Shown: piece after piece, positions 1 to 6,544 of the stretch | Numbering within the stretch: the stretch's first letter is position 1 | Layout of the letters: each line of letters begins with the position of its first letter | NCBI GenBank assembly: GCA_020849725.1 | Contig: JADLAZ010000267.1 | Coordinates: 1-7,094 of the forward strand | DNA length: 7,094 nucleotides | Source of the DNA: Chloroflexota bacterium | GTDB lineage: Bacteria > Chloroflexota > Chloroflexia > Thermomicrobiales > JADLAZ01 | Direction: 5' to 3' | Made by a program: the position numbers and the translations under genes | The notes under the pieces: model-generated | What the model was told of the DNA's origin: nothing | The model's input: only the letters and a program-made list of their open reading frames with translations | Database searches by the model: none

Positions 1-1005
1 CGCCAGGACCATGACGATCAGACCGAGTGAGACCCGCCCCTCGCTCAGCACCTCCTCGATATTCGCCTTGCGCCAGGCCAGCACGGCGTCGCCCCAGAGC
101 GGATGCAGGTCCTGCGGTAGCAGAAACGCCAGCAGATTGGCCGAGTGCTCCTGCGCCCAGCGCTCACCCAGTTCGGCGCGTGCGCCAGCGGCGTGCACGG
201 CCTGCGCCGTCGCCACGACCAGCGGCGCCAGCAGCAGCCCGCCGAGCAAGCCGGCGGCCGCCATCCGCGCTGGCCGCGCCCAGCCGGCCCGCCGCCGGAG
301 CGCGCCCAGCAGCGCCCACAGCCCCAGCAGGCCGCCCAACACCAGCGCGAACAGCGTCGTGTGCCACTCGGTCATCGCCGTCATGAACAGGCAGACCGCC
401 GCCGCCGGCAGTGCGAAGCGGCGGCGGTCGCCGGCCGCCAGCAACGCGACCGCGAACAAGGGCAGCCACAGCAGCGCCGCCACGTTGAGGTGGCCGACCG
501 TGAGATGGCCCATGAGATAGGGTGAGCTGCCGAAGGCCAGGCCGGCGACGACGGCAGCGCCGGAATGTCCGGTCACCTGCCGCGCCAGCAGGAACGCCGC
601 CTGGGCGCTGAGCGCGATGGCCGCCAGCGCCACCAGGTTGTAGGCGACCAGCGGCCCAGCGACCAGCGTCGGCAGCAGGCCGAGCAGGCTGTTGTATGGC
701 GCGAGCGTGTGCAGCAGCAGGCTCGCGCCATCCGGTGCGAACCACAGGTCGGTCCAGAATGGATTGTCGCCGGATAGCAGCGCGCGGCGGAACCACCACA
801 TGTTCCAGTAATGGCCCCAGGCATCGACCGTGTTCTCGCCGGGGAAGACCGTGGTCAGGTTCAGGGCCAGCGGCCAGGTCATCAGCACGGCCAGGCCGAC
901 ATAGCCCAGGAGCGCCAGCCACGCGGTATGCCGCGGCGAGCCGGCCCGGTCGGGTAGAGCGCGGGCGCCGAACGAATCATCGTGCGCGGCGGCGACGTCA
1001 CGCAT
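1..1005 (-). CDS. Polytopic membrane protein, GT-C glycosyltransferase-like (partial, C-terminus beyond window)
   Basis: This frame has no stop down to base 1, so only the first 335 residues are present. The start ATG (1003-1005) has GGAG 7 bases upstream. About 26 hydrophilic residues come first, then a membrane helix near residues 28-50. A large first loop follows, with Asp61 in a D-A-W-G-H-Y-W-N-M-W-W stretch and then N-P-F-W-T-D-L-W-F-A-P-D-G (81-93). Further hydrophobic segments lie near 105-141, 150-161, 175-191, 198-211, 217-235 and 248-268. A single Asp or Glu in the first loop between helices is the usual catalytic layout of GT-C enzymes, which transfer sugars from polyprenyl carriers outside the membrane. 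The SPYLMGHL..GHLN..LLWLP pattern (161-182) resembles large membrane proteins common in Chloroflexota and often labelled GT39-like or hypothetical. Glycosyltransferase activity is inferred from topology only. The gene follows the small ORF after 169 bases and may have its own promoter. Confidence 0.8.
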   Translation of the reverse strand, partial: MRDVAAAHDDSFGARALPDRAGSPRHTAWLALLGYVGLAVLMTWPLALNLTTVFPGENTVDAWGHYWNMWWFRRALLSGDNPFWTDLWFAPDGASLLLHTLAPYNSLLGLLPTLVAGPLVAYNLVALAAIALSAQAAFLLARQVTGHSGAAVVAGLAFGSSPYLMGHLTVGHLNVAALLWLPLFAVALLAAGDRRRFALPAAAVCLFMTAMTEWHTTLFALVLGGLLGLWALLGALRRRAGWARPARMAAAGLLGGLLLAPLVVATAQAVHAAGARAELGERWAQEHSANLLAFLLPQDLHPLWGDAVLAWRKANIEEVLSEGRVSLGLIVMVLA

Positions 1006-1012
1006 CGTCTCA

Positions 1013-1016
1013 CTCC
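1013..1016 (-). promoter_or_regulatory. Shine-Dalgarno for the GT-C-like membrane protein
   Basis: GGAG on the minus strand lies 7 bases before the ATG at 1003-1005. It supports that start over any in-frame codon further upstream. Confidence 0.6.
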
Positions 1017-1021
1017 GTGGT

Positions 1022-1056
1022 GACCGGTCGCTCACGCCTCGGTCGCGCAAGCGACC
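1022..1056. repeat. GGTCGC repeat and hairpin cluster in the gap before the GT-C-like gene
   Basis: Read on the + strand, this holds the 8-base palindrome GACCGGTC (1022-1029). GGTCGC appears at 1026-1031 and again at 1041-1046, and its inverted copy GCGACC at 1051-1056. The last two form a perfect 6-base stem closed by a 4-base loop (GCAA on +, TTGC on -). No run of T follows on either strand, so it does not look like a standard intrinsic terminator. It lies 17-51 bases upstream of the membrane protein's start, within the probable leader or promoter area. It could be an operator or an mRNA hairpin, or a chance product of high GC. Confidence 0.35.
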
Positions 1057-1174
1057 TCGCGCGGCAGGACGGCAGTCAGTCCCATCGCAGGGAGCGTTGG
1101 CCCGCCCTCACTCGGCGCTTGCAGCTGCGTCAGGGCCACGCGGCCGCAGGCAGTGGTCGCCATCAGTTGGCCCG

Positions 1175-1510
1175 CTAGTCGGCCGTTTCCGGTATGTCGG
1201 CCCGGGCCGCCGCGGCGGCCCGCGCTCGATACGGCGCCTCTTCGTGTGCCTTGATGTGCATCATCCAGCCATACCAACTGGTCCAGCCGCCCGGCATTGG
1301 CTCCGGCACGAGCCGGCCGTCCGGCTGGCGGCGTGCCGGGTAATGATCCCGAATGTCCAGCCGCTCCAGCACCGCCAAGATCTTCTCGGGGTAGCGCTGG
1401 TCGACGGCGCTCGTCAACCAGGCGAGCAGATCGGCGTGCTCGGCCTTCACATCCGAGCGCGCGTTGGCAATGCTATCGCGGATGCCGCTGCAGATCTCGT
1501 CGAGTGTCAT
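1175..1510 (-). CDS. Small hypothetical protein (111 aa) downstream of the glycosidase
   Basis: I do not recognise this protein. It is soluble and mostly helical by composition, with no signal peptide or membrane segment. Residues 1-60 are charged and amphipathic. The second half has a P-x-P-M-P-G-G-W-T-S-W-Y-G-W-M-M-H segment rich in aromatics, then H-I-K-A-H-E-E and an Ala/Arg-rich tail. The W..H...HE spacing faintly recalls DinB/YfiT-type helical bundles, but this is too weak to assign. The ATG at 1508-1510 has AGGGAG 12 bases upstream, a long spacer. A GTG at 1529-1531 would overlap the glycosidase stop as GTGA and add 7 residues. Either way it sits directly behind the glycosidase gene and is probably co-transcribed and translationally coupled with it. 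A single long frame with a plausible start and no better competitor on either strand supports its being real. Confidence 0.65.
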   Translation of the reverse strand: MTLDEICSGIRDSIANARSDVKAEHADLLAWLTSAVDQRYPEKILAVLERLDIRDHYPARRQPDGRLVPEPMPGGWTSWYGWMMHIKAHEEAPYRARAAAAARADIPETAD

Positions 1511-1527
1511 TCCGTGTCTCTGCTCCC

Positions 1528-2823
1528 TCACTTCTTCGGCATGGCCTTGAGGGCAGTATACGCCGGCCGCGGCGTGTAGTCGCTATTGATGATGCTCCAG
1601 GAGTACTTCTCGTCCTCGGGCTTCACGATCGTCGAGTAGTTCAGGTTCCACATTGCCATGACGCCCATCCAGGGGTACTTCTGCTTGGCCAGTTGGTAGG
1701 CGCGCACCAGGTAAGCGGCCTGATCCTGGTCGCTGTTGTACTGGCCGTACTCATAGCCCTTGGCCTGGTTCTTCGTCGTCCAACCGAACTCGGTCAGCCA
1801 CATCTGCTTGTTGCTGTCGCCGAACTTCTCCATCACCGCCCGCAGCCCCTCGACGCGGCGGAAGTAGAAGCTGGGATGGTCTTTCCAATTCGGTCCCGGC
1901 CCGGGCTGGTCCGGCCAGAGCGCCTCCGGCGGGTTGTTGTTGCTGCCGGCGTGCGCGCCGAGGATGTCGAAGTACTGGCGCACCTCACCGCTGTTGATCT
2001 GATAGCATTGCTCCAGATAGACGACGTCGTCGATGGCCTCGGCCGGGTTGTTGACACCGGTTGGCGTCAGCCCGCCGAAGATCACGCCCGCCTTGGGGTC
2101 GGCCTGCTTGATCGCCGGATAGACCACCCTCAGCAGGTCGACATAGGCTTTCGCGTCAACCTTGCCGGCAGTCTCGTGGCCGAGGTTCTGCTCGTTCCAG
2201 ACCTCGTAGGCCGACACCTTGCCCTTGTAGCGCGCCGCCATCGCCTTCATGAACACGGCGAAGTCGCTCGGGTTTGCCGGCAGGCCGGTCTTGCCATCCG
2301 GCGTGGCCCAGGTCGGCGAGCGCAGCACGACCAGCATCAGCTTGACCTTGTTGCGCAGCGCCGCGTCGACGATCGGGTCCAGCTCACCGAAGCGCATCTT
2401 GCCTCGCTCCGGTTCGTGATCCGACCAGGGCACCCACTGCCGCGCCCAGCCGAAGCCTGCCTCCCGCACCAGCCCCAGCACCTTGTCGTTCTGCTCGTGG
2501 TTGTAGAGCCAGACATTCATGCCGTAGCCGAGGTTCGCTACTGTAACCGGGTCGACGCGCGGGTCGGGCACGGCCGCTGGTGTCGTCGCCGCGGCACTGC
2601 CGGGGTTGGTCGCCTTGGGCGCGGCCGCGGCTGGCTTGGTCGGCGCCGCCGGTGTTGTGCCTGCCGGCTTGCTGGTCGGCGCCGCCGGACTGCCGCACGC
2701 CGCCAGCACCAGCCCCAGCCCCAGGCCGCTGGCCAGCAGGCGCCGACGCGTGACCCTGCCCGATCGTGGCACTGTCGCCGCCGTCGTCTGGTCGTAACGC
2801 TTGCCCGTTCCGTCCCCGGTCAT
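1528..2823 (-). CDS. Exported lipoprotein glycoside hydrolase, clan GH-A (GH39/GH5-like, PslG-like)
   Basis: This 431-residue protein has an export signal with T-R-R-R-L-L at 25-30 (twin-arginine-like). A hydrophobic stretch follows and then a lipobox L-A-A-C with the modified cysteine at 43. A low-complexity Ala/Pro/Thr/Lys linker covers about 46-88 and would hold the enzyme off the membrane. The TIM-barrel domain spans about 95-431. Y-E-V-W-N-E-Q-N (206-213) carries the probable acid/base Glu211, and W-L-T-E-F-G-W (342-348) the probable nucleophile Glu345. This is the two-glutamate arrangement of retaining clan GH-A enzymes on beta-strands 4 and 7. R128-Q-W-V-P-W and E-P-E-R-G (137-141) also fit that clan. 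The exact family and substrate are not decided; the layout resembles PslG-type exopolysaccharide hydrolases and beta-xylosidase-like proteins. The ATG at 2821-2823 was chosen because AGGGAG lies 6 bases upstream. The GTG at 2884-2886 would add 21 residues without a good ribosome binding site. Confidence 0.88.
   Translation of the reverse strand: MTGDGTGKRYDQTTAATVPRSGRVTRRRLLASGLGLGLVLAACGSPAAPTSKPAGTTPAAPTKPAAAAPKATNPGSAAATTPAAVPDPRVDPVTVANLGYGMNVWLYNHEQNDKVLGLVREAGFGWARQWVPWSDHEPERGKMRFGELDPIVDAALRNKVKLMLVVLRSPTWATPDGKTGLPANPSDFAVFMKAMAARYKGKVSAYEVWNEQNLGHETAGKVDAKAYVDLLRVVYPAIKQADPKAGVIFGGLTPTGVNNPAEAIDDVVYLEQCYQINSGEVRQYFDILGAHAGSNNNPPEALWPDQPGPGPNWKDHPSFYFRRVEGLRAVMEKFGDSNKQMWLTEFGWTTKNQAKGYEYGQYNSDQDQAAYLVRAYQLAKQKYPWMGVMAMWNLNYSTIVKPEDEKYSWSIINSDYTPRPAYTALKAMPKK
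2637..2688. repeat. Two 16-base perfect direct repeats encoding the lipoprotein linker
   Basis: The same 16 bases occur at 2637-2652 and 2673-2688, 36 bases apart, exactly 12 codons, so the reading frame is kept. They encode the repeated P-A-A-P-T unit of the linker just after the lipobox. This suggests the linker grew by in-frame duplication or slippage. Confidence 0.6.
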
Positions 2824-2829
2824 GCCTCT

Positions 2830-2835
2830 CTCCCT
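2830..2835 (-). promoter_or_regulatory. Shine-Dalgarno for the glycosidase lipoprotein
   Basis: AGGGAG on the minus strand is followed by 6 bases and the ATG at 2821-2823. It is the best ribosome binding site in the window and decides the start of the glycosidase. Confidence 0.7.
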
Positions 2836-2916
2836 GATCGTGTGCGACTGTTCGACCACCAGCGGTGGCAAGGCCATGCTGGCCACGCGGTCACCGGTAG
2901 AACGTCCGGCCGTCGC

Positions 2917-4281
2917 TCATGGATCCACTCGCCCAACTGCGGCGCGGGCCGCTGCGACGGTCATGAGCGACCCCGTGACACAGATGATATCGTCCGAACC
3001 AGCCGCCGCAAGCGCGTCGTCGATCGCGGCGGCGACGGTTGTCATGACCTCCGGTCGGCCACCGGCGGTTTCGACTGCTGCCGCGATGGCCGTCGCCGGG
3101 GCCGCGCGTGGGCCACCGCTCGTCACGACCAACACGCGCGCTGCCGCTGGCGCCAGTGCGCTAGCGATGCCGGCCAGGTCCTTGTCGCCCAGAATGCCCA
3201 GCACCAGCGTCAGCCGGCGGCCGGGGAAGTGCCAGTCCAGCGCCTCGCGCAGCCGCTCGGCCGACTCCGGGTTGTGGGCGCCATCGACGATGAGCAGTGG
3301 TGATCGGCACAGCACCTCCAGCCGGCCCGGCCAGCGCGTCGTTGCCAGCCCGGTCACGACCGCCTCGCCATCAATAGCCCACCCGGCCGCCGCCAGCTCC
3401 TCGGCGACAGCGACGGCGGTGGCGGCATTGTCGAGCTGGTGCCGGCCGAGCAGCGGCAGTAGCAGCGCCCGCTCGGCCGAGCCTGCGCCGGCTAGACCGG
3501 GCGGCAGCGTCAGCGTCACCGCCTGCCGGCCGTCCAGCGCCGCCGGCCCGGCCGGGTCGCCGGCCGGGGTCAGCCGGCCGCGCTCCGCCGCCCAGATCAG
3601 TGGCGCGCCCCGCTCGGCCGCCACCCGTCGAAAGACGGCCGCGGCCTCGGGCGGCTGCGGCGCGACGACGACTGGCACGCCCGGCTTGATGATGCCAGCC
3701 TTCTCGCCGGCGATCGCCGCCAGCGTCGTGCCCAGCACGTCGGTGTGCTCCAGGCTGATCGCCGTGATCGCCGACACGCGCGGCGTGACCGTGTTGATCG
3801 CATCCAGCCGGCCGCCCAGTCCGATCTCCAGCACGGCGATGTCGACCGGCACGGTCGCGAAGTGCAGCAAGGCGACGGCCGTGCCCAGCTCGTAGTAGGT
3901 CGGTTGGGCGATGGTCGGGCAACGCTCCGGCAGCCGCGGCACGATGGCCCGCAGTCGCTCGACAGCCGCGACGAGCGCCGCCGGCGGCAACGGCTGCCCG
4001 TCGATGCGCACGCGCTCGCGCCAGGAGTGCAGGTGCGGCTGGCTGTAGAGGCCAGTGCGATAGCCGCTCGCCCGCAGGATGCTCGCCAGCAGGGCGCAGG
4101 TCGAGCCTTTGCCCTTGCTGCCGGCGACGACGACGCTGGGGAAAGCGCGCTCCGGGTGGCCCAGCAGATCCAACAGGCAGCGCATACCGTCCAGCGTGAA
4201 GCCTGGCCCACGCTTTCGCGCCGCCGGGTCCTCGTAGTTGATGAACTGGTGCAGGTAGGCGATCGCCTCGTCTTCCGTCAT
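2917..4281 (-). CDS. folC: Bifunctional folylpolyglutamate synthase / dihydrofolate synthase
   Basis: FolC uses ATP to add glutamate to dihydropteroate, giving dihydrofolate, and then adds further glutamates to reduced folates; it is a cytoplasmic Mur-ligase-family enzyme. The 454 residues are close to the usual length. In order they show the ATP loop G-S-K-G-K-G-S-T (54-61), P-H-L...ERVRIDG (82-95), Y-Y-E-L-G-T (129-134) and L-E-I-G-L-G-G-R-L-D-A-I-N (151-163). E-H-T-D-V-L-G (178-184) follows, then G-E-K-A-G-I-I-K-P-G (192-201) with the lysine usually carbamylated. The C-terminal half has G-R-H-Q-L-D-N-A (279-286), W-P-G-R-L-E (317-322) and D-G-A-H-N-P-E (333-339). The ATG at 4279-4281 has GGAGG only 2 bases upstream, and starting there matches the family's N-terminus. 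A GTG at 4312-4314 is in frame, overlaps the upstream stop as GTGA, and would add 11 residues. Whichever start is used, the gene is directly behind the glycosyltransferase and is probably co-transcribed. Confidence 0.95.
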   Translation of the reverse strand: MTEDEAIAYLHQFINYEDPAARKRGPGFTLDGMRCLLDLLGHPERAFPSVVVAGSKGKGSTCALLASILRASGYRTGLYSQPHLHSWRERVRIDGQPLPPAALVAAVERLRAIVPRLPERCPTIAQPTYYELGTAVALLHFATVPVDIAVLEIGLGGRLDAINTVTPRVSAITAISLEHTDVLGTTLAAIAGEKAGIIKPGVPVVVAPQPPEAAAVFRRVAAERGAPLIWAAERGRLTPAGDPAGPAALDGRQAVTLTLPPGLAGAGSAERALLLPLLGRHQLDNAATAVAVAEELAAAGWAIDGEAVVTGLATTRWPGRLEVLCRSPLLIVDGAHNPESAERLREALDWHFPGRRLTLVLGILGDKDLAGIASALAPAAARVLVVTSGGPRAAPATAIAAAVETAGGRPEVMTTVAAAIDDALAAAGSDDIICVTGSLMTVAAARAAVGRVDP

Positions 4282-4310
4282 GCCCTCCAGCCCATCCGTG
4301 GCGACCGGCG

Positions 4311-5321
4311 TCACGGTCGGCGCGTGACCTGGCGTGCCGTGCGCCGCGCTTGCCAGACGCGCCACGGCCCCACTCGCGGACCAAGCAGGGCCGCAAGCTC
4401 GTCGATCGACGCCGTCCGGCGCTGCTGGATGATTCCTCGGTCGGCCCGCAGCGCCGGGATGCCGCGCAGACCGTCCAGCCGGCCCTGGAGCCAGGCCGTG
4501 TCGCGGCCGGCCAGGGCTGCCAGCAACGCTGCCGCATCGTACCACAGGAGCGCCGCCGCGCAGCGCCAGGCCAGCGCGCCAGGCACGCACTTGACCAGCC
4601 ACCAGACCCGGTTGCGCGCCAGGTGATAGCGCTTGAACGGCGAGTCGGCGCCGGCGCTGGCCGAGTAGGCGTGGCGAACGCGCGCCGCCGGGACCGACAC
4701 GGCGCCCCAGCGCCGCAGCCGCAGCCGCCAGGCCAGATCGACATCCTCGAGATAGGCGAAGAAGCGCTCGTCGAACAGCCCGACGTCATCCAGTGCTGCA
4801 CGCCGGTAGGCGGCCGCCCCGCCCGAGGCGCCGAAGACCGGCCAGGGCGCGTCCGGCAGCGCGGCGACCGGCTGACTGAGGCCGGCGTCCATCGCCACCA
4901 GGTCGTGCCCGATCGTCAGCCCAGCCGCGTTGATCTGCTCCGGCCGGTCGGCGTACACCAGTGTCGCCGCGCTCACCCCGAGCCGGGCGTCCGCTGCCAG
5001 CGGCGCGACGAGCGCCGCCAGGCAGCCTGGATCGGCCATGGTGTCGTCGTTGAGCAGCACGATCGTCGCGCCGCTGGCGGCAAGGATGCCCTGGTTCACG
5101 GCGCGGGCGAAGCCGAAGTTGACCGGGTTGGCCACCAGCCGTGCCCAGCCGAAGCGCGCCCGCACCAGCGTCGCTGTGCCGTCAGTCGAGCCGTTATCGA
5201 CGACGATGACCTCATCGGCCAGGTTGGTCTGGGCCGCCAGCGCGTCCAGGCAGGCCGGCAGGCGCGCGGCGGCGTTCCAGGCCGGCACGATGACCGACAC
5301 GCCACCGGCCGGCGTCGTCAC
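4311..5321 (-). CDS. Family 2 glycosyltransferase (rhamnosyltransferase/WbbL-like, GT-A fold)
   Basis: This 336-residue protein has the GT2 core: V-S-V-I-V-P-A-W-N (8-16), V-I-V-V-D-N-G-S-T-D-G-T (38-49), V-N-F-G-F-A-R-A-V-N (67-76) and the metal/nucleotide site L-L-N-D-D-T (89-94). The acceptor region has G-A-S-G-G-A (164-169), then G-L-F-D-E-R-F-F-A-Y-L-E-D-V-D-L-A-W-R (181-199). The E-D-V-D-L-A-W-R end is typical of the COG1216 group, which moves rhamnose or similar sugars from a nucleotide donor onto polysaccharide or lipid-linked acceptors. The donor and acceptor cannot be read from sequence. A hydrophobic stretch near 247-275 may touch the membrane; the C-terminal tail is basic. The start is GTG (5319-5321), only 3 bases after the stop of the M20-like gene, with no strong ribosome binding site, so coupling to the upstream gene is likely. 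Its stop at 4311-4313 overlaps a possible folC GTG start. Confidence 0.93.
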   Translation of the reverse strand: MTTPAGGVSVIVPAWNAAARLPACLDALAAQTNLADEVIVVDNGSTDGTATLVRARFGWARLVANPVNFGFARAVNQGILAASGATIVLLNDDTMADPGCLAALVAPLAADARLGVSAATLVYADRPEQINAAGLTIGHDLVAMDAGLSQPVAALPDAPWPVFGASGGAAAYRRAALDDVGLFDERFFAYLEDVDLAWRLRLRRWGAVSVPAARVRHAYSASAGADSPFKRYHLARNRVWWLVKCVPGALAWRCAAALLWYDAAALLAALAGRDTAWLQGRLDGLRGIPALRADRGIIQQRRTASIDELAALLGPRVGPWRVWQARRTARQVTRRP

Positions 5322-5324
5322 CGC

Positions 5325-6500
5325 CTAGGTTCGCGCGCTGGCGACGCTCGCCAGCAGCCGCGCCAGCACGCGCGCCAGCGCCAACGCCCGGACCGCTACC
5401 TCGGACGCCGGCTCTGCGGCGAGGCCGACGCCGATTGCCGCCAGCGCCGTCCGTGCCGGCAGGCACGCCAGCGGCGCTGGCCGGTCACCGAACGGTCGCA
5501 GCAAAGGCGCCGGGCCGCGCACGTCCTCGACCGCTCGTCGTGCCGCCGCCACCAACGGTGCGTCCAGCGGCGTCATCAGGCCGACATAGGCCGACAGGAC
5601 CTCGACGTCGATATCGCTGAAGCCCACCGCCGCCAGGTGCTCGATCAGCGCGCTCACGATCGTGGGCGGCGTCTGGTCCGGCACCAGCGTCAGCGCCAGT
5701 TCCGCCGCGGCTGTCGTCGGCACGGCCTGCTCCGCCGGCTCGATCCGGAAGGCAGTGAGGGTGACGGCCGGCGAGAACGCCTGCACGAGCGCGACGCTGG
5801 CCGGTGGCAGCCCGGGCAGGCGCGCCGCCAGCAGCGGCGCCAGCAGCGGCGCAACCTGCTCCAGCGCGGCCGCCTCGTCCGGCCCCGGCGCCCGCGTCGC
5901 GGCGTAGAAGCCGGGAATACGCACCTCCTCGTTCGGGCGCTTGAGCGCCGCCAGCGCCCAGACCAGCCGCCAGGCCGGATTGGCGACGAGCGCGCCCCAG
6001 CCGAGCGGCCCACCCGGGCCGCGCGCTCGCAGGCGCAGGCGCATCAGCCCGTGGCTGCCGAGCGCCAGCCACGGGCGGTCCGCCGCCTCGCCGCCGCCGT
6101 CCCACAGGCAGGCGTCGACCGGCGGCAGCCCCTCCCAGTCGGCCTCGCCGTCCGCGGTCGTCAGCCGGCACAGCAGGGTCACCCCGAGCGCTGGCGCCGC
6201 ACCGGTCGCCCGCATAGCCGCCAGCGCTGCCAGGCCCGCCACCAGCACCGCCCAACCGATCGACTCATCATCGGTCAGGTCGACCAGCAGTACGACATGG
6301 CCCGCTGCGGGATTGCCGCTCGCAGCGCACAGCATCTGGCCTGCTCGCGCCTCCTCCAGCACCCGCAGCCCGCTGTCGGTCAGCAGGCGCGCCACTGCTG
6401 CCCGCATTGACGGTGACCCGACCTCGCCCGGGATCAACCGGAGGCGTGCCGCCAGCGTGGCCCGCTGGTCCTCAAGGTAGCGATCGACCGCCCGCATCAT
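5325..6500 (-). CDS. M20-family metallopeptidase-like protein lacking the catalytic metal site (probable pseudoenzyme)
   Basis: The 391 residues follow M20 dipeptidases (ArgE/DapE/CPG2 relatives) along their whole length. The N-terminus reads R-Y-L-E-D-Q-R (7-13), then a helix and L-R-V-L-E-E (45-50). P-W-L-A-L-G-S-H-G-L (143-152) stands where active members have a P-x-L-x-x-G-x-R-G strand. N-P-A (174-176) and R-I-P-G-F-Y (194-199) match the end of the lid-domain region. A-V-P-T-T-A-A-A-E-L-A-L-T-L-V-P-D-Q-T-P (259-278) matches the conserved V-I-P-A...RLVP-D-Q block. The expected H-x-D is L-x-D or absent near 71-78. The loop to the bridging Asp is missing, the E-E pair is replaced around D-G-E-A-D (117-121), the lid H-S-G is gone (161-170), and the last metal-binding His is absent from the C-terminus. 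Hydrolase activity is therefore unlikely; a binding or scaffold role is inference. Tandem ATGs (6498-6500, 6495-6497) are both possible starts, and neither has a strong ribosome binding site. Confidence 0.78.
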   Translation of the reverse strand: MMRAVDRYLEDQRATLAARLRLIPGEVGSPSMRAAVARLLTDSGLRVLEEARAGQMLCAASGNPAAGHVVLLVDLTDDESIGWAVLVAGLAALAAMRATGAAPALGVTLLCRLTTADGEADWEGLPPVDACLWDGGGEAADRPWLALGSHGLMRLRLRARGPGGPLGWGALVANPAWRLVWALAALKRPNEEVRIPGFYAATRAPGPDEAAALEQVAPLLAPLLAARLPGLPPASVALVQAFSPAVTLTAFRIEPAEQAVPTTAAAELALTLVPDQTPPTIVSALIEHLAAVGFSDIDVEVLSAYVGLMTPLDAPLVAAARRAVEDVRGPAPLLRPFGDRPAPLACLPARTALAAIGVGLAAEPASEVAVRALALARVLARLLASVASART

Positions 6501-6544
6501 CCGCCCGTGTTGCTGTGCGGCACGCCCACCGCGCCCGTCGGTGG

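Noticed and set aside
1032..1163. A 43-codon minus-strand frame in the gap between the small hypothetical protein and the membrane protein
   Set aside because: It has an ATG but no ribosome binding site, no recognisable sequence, and it overlaps the repeat cluster. It is not supported as a gene.
2856..2868. CCACC-AGC-GGTGG inverted repeat between folC and the glycosidase, considered as a folC terminator
   Set aside because: The stem is only 5 bases with a 3-base loop, and no T-run follows on the minus strand, so terminator function is not supported.
1297..3303. A 668-codon open frame on the + strand
   Set aside because: It is antisense to the glycosidase and the end of folC. Its composition shifts along its length as the underlying genes change, and no family signature is visible.
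2801..3895. A 364-codon Ser/Ala-rich open frame on the + strand
   Set aside because: It is the mirror of folC coding sequence, with low-complexity Ser/Ala/Pro content and no domain.
3371..4801. A 476-codon open frame on the minus strand
   Set aside because: It is out of frame with GT2 and folC, both of which have complete family motifs. Its translation is Arg/Gly/Ala-rich noise.
5485..6255. A 256-codon minus-strand frame inside the M20-like gene
   Set aside because: It is a Gly/Arg-rich shadow frame. The neighbouring frame carries the M20-like signatures throughout.
4350..6410. A 686-codon open frame on the + strand
   Set aside because: It lies opposite the M20-like, GT2 and folC genes, and its translation is Arg/Gln/His-rich with no recognisable motif. 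Long antisense frames are expected in very GC-rich coding DNA.
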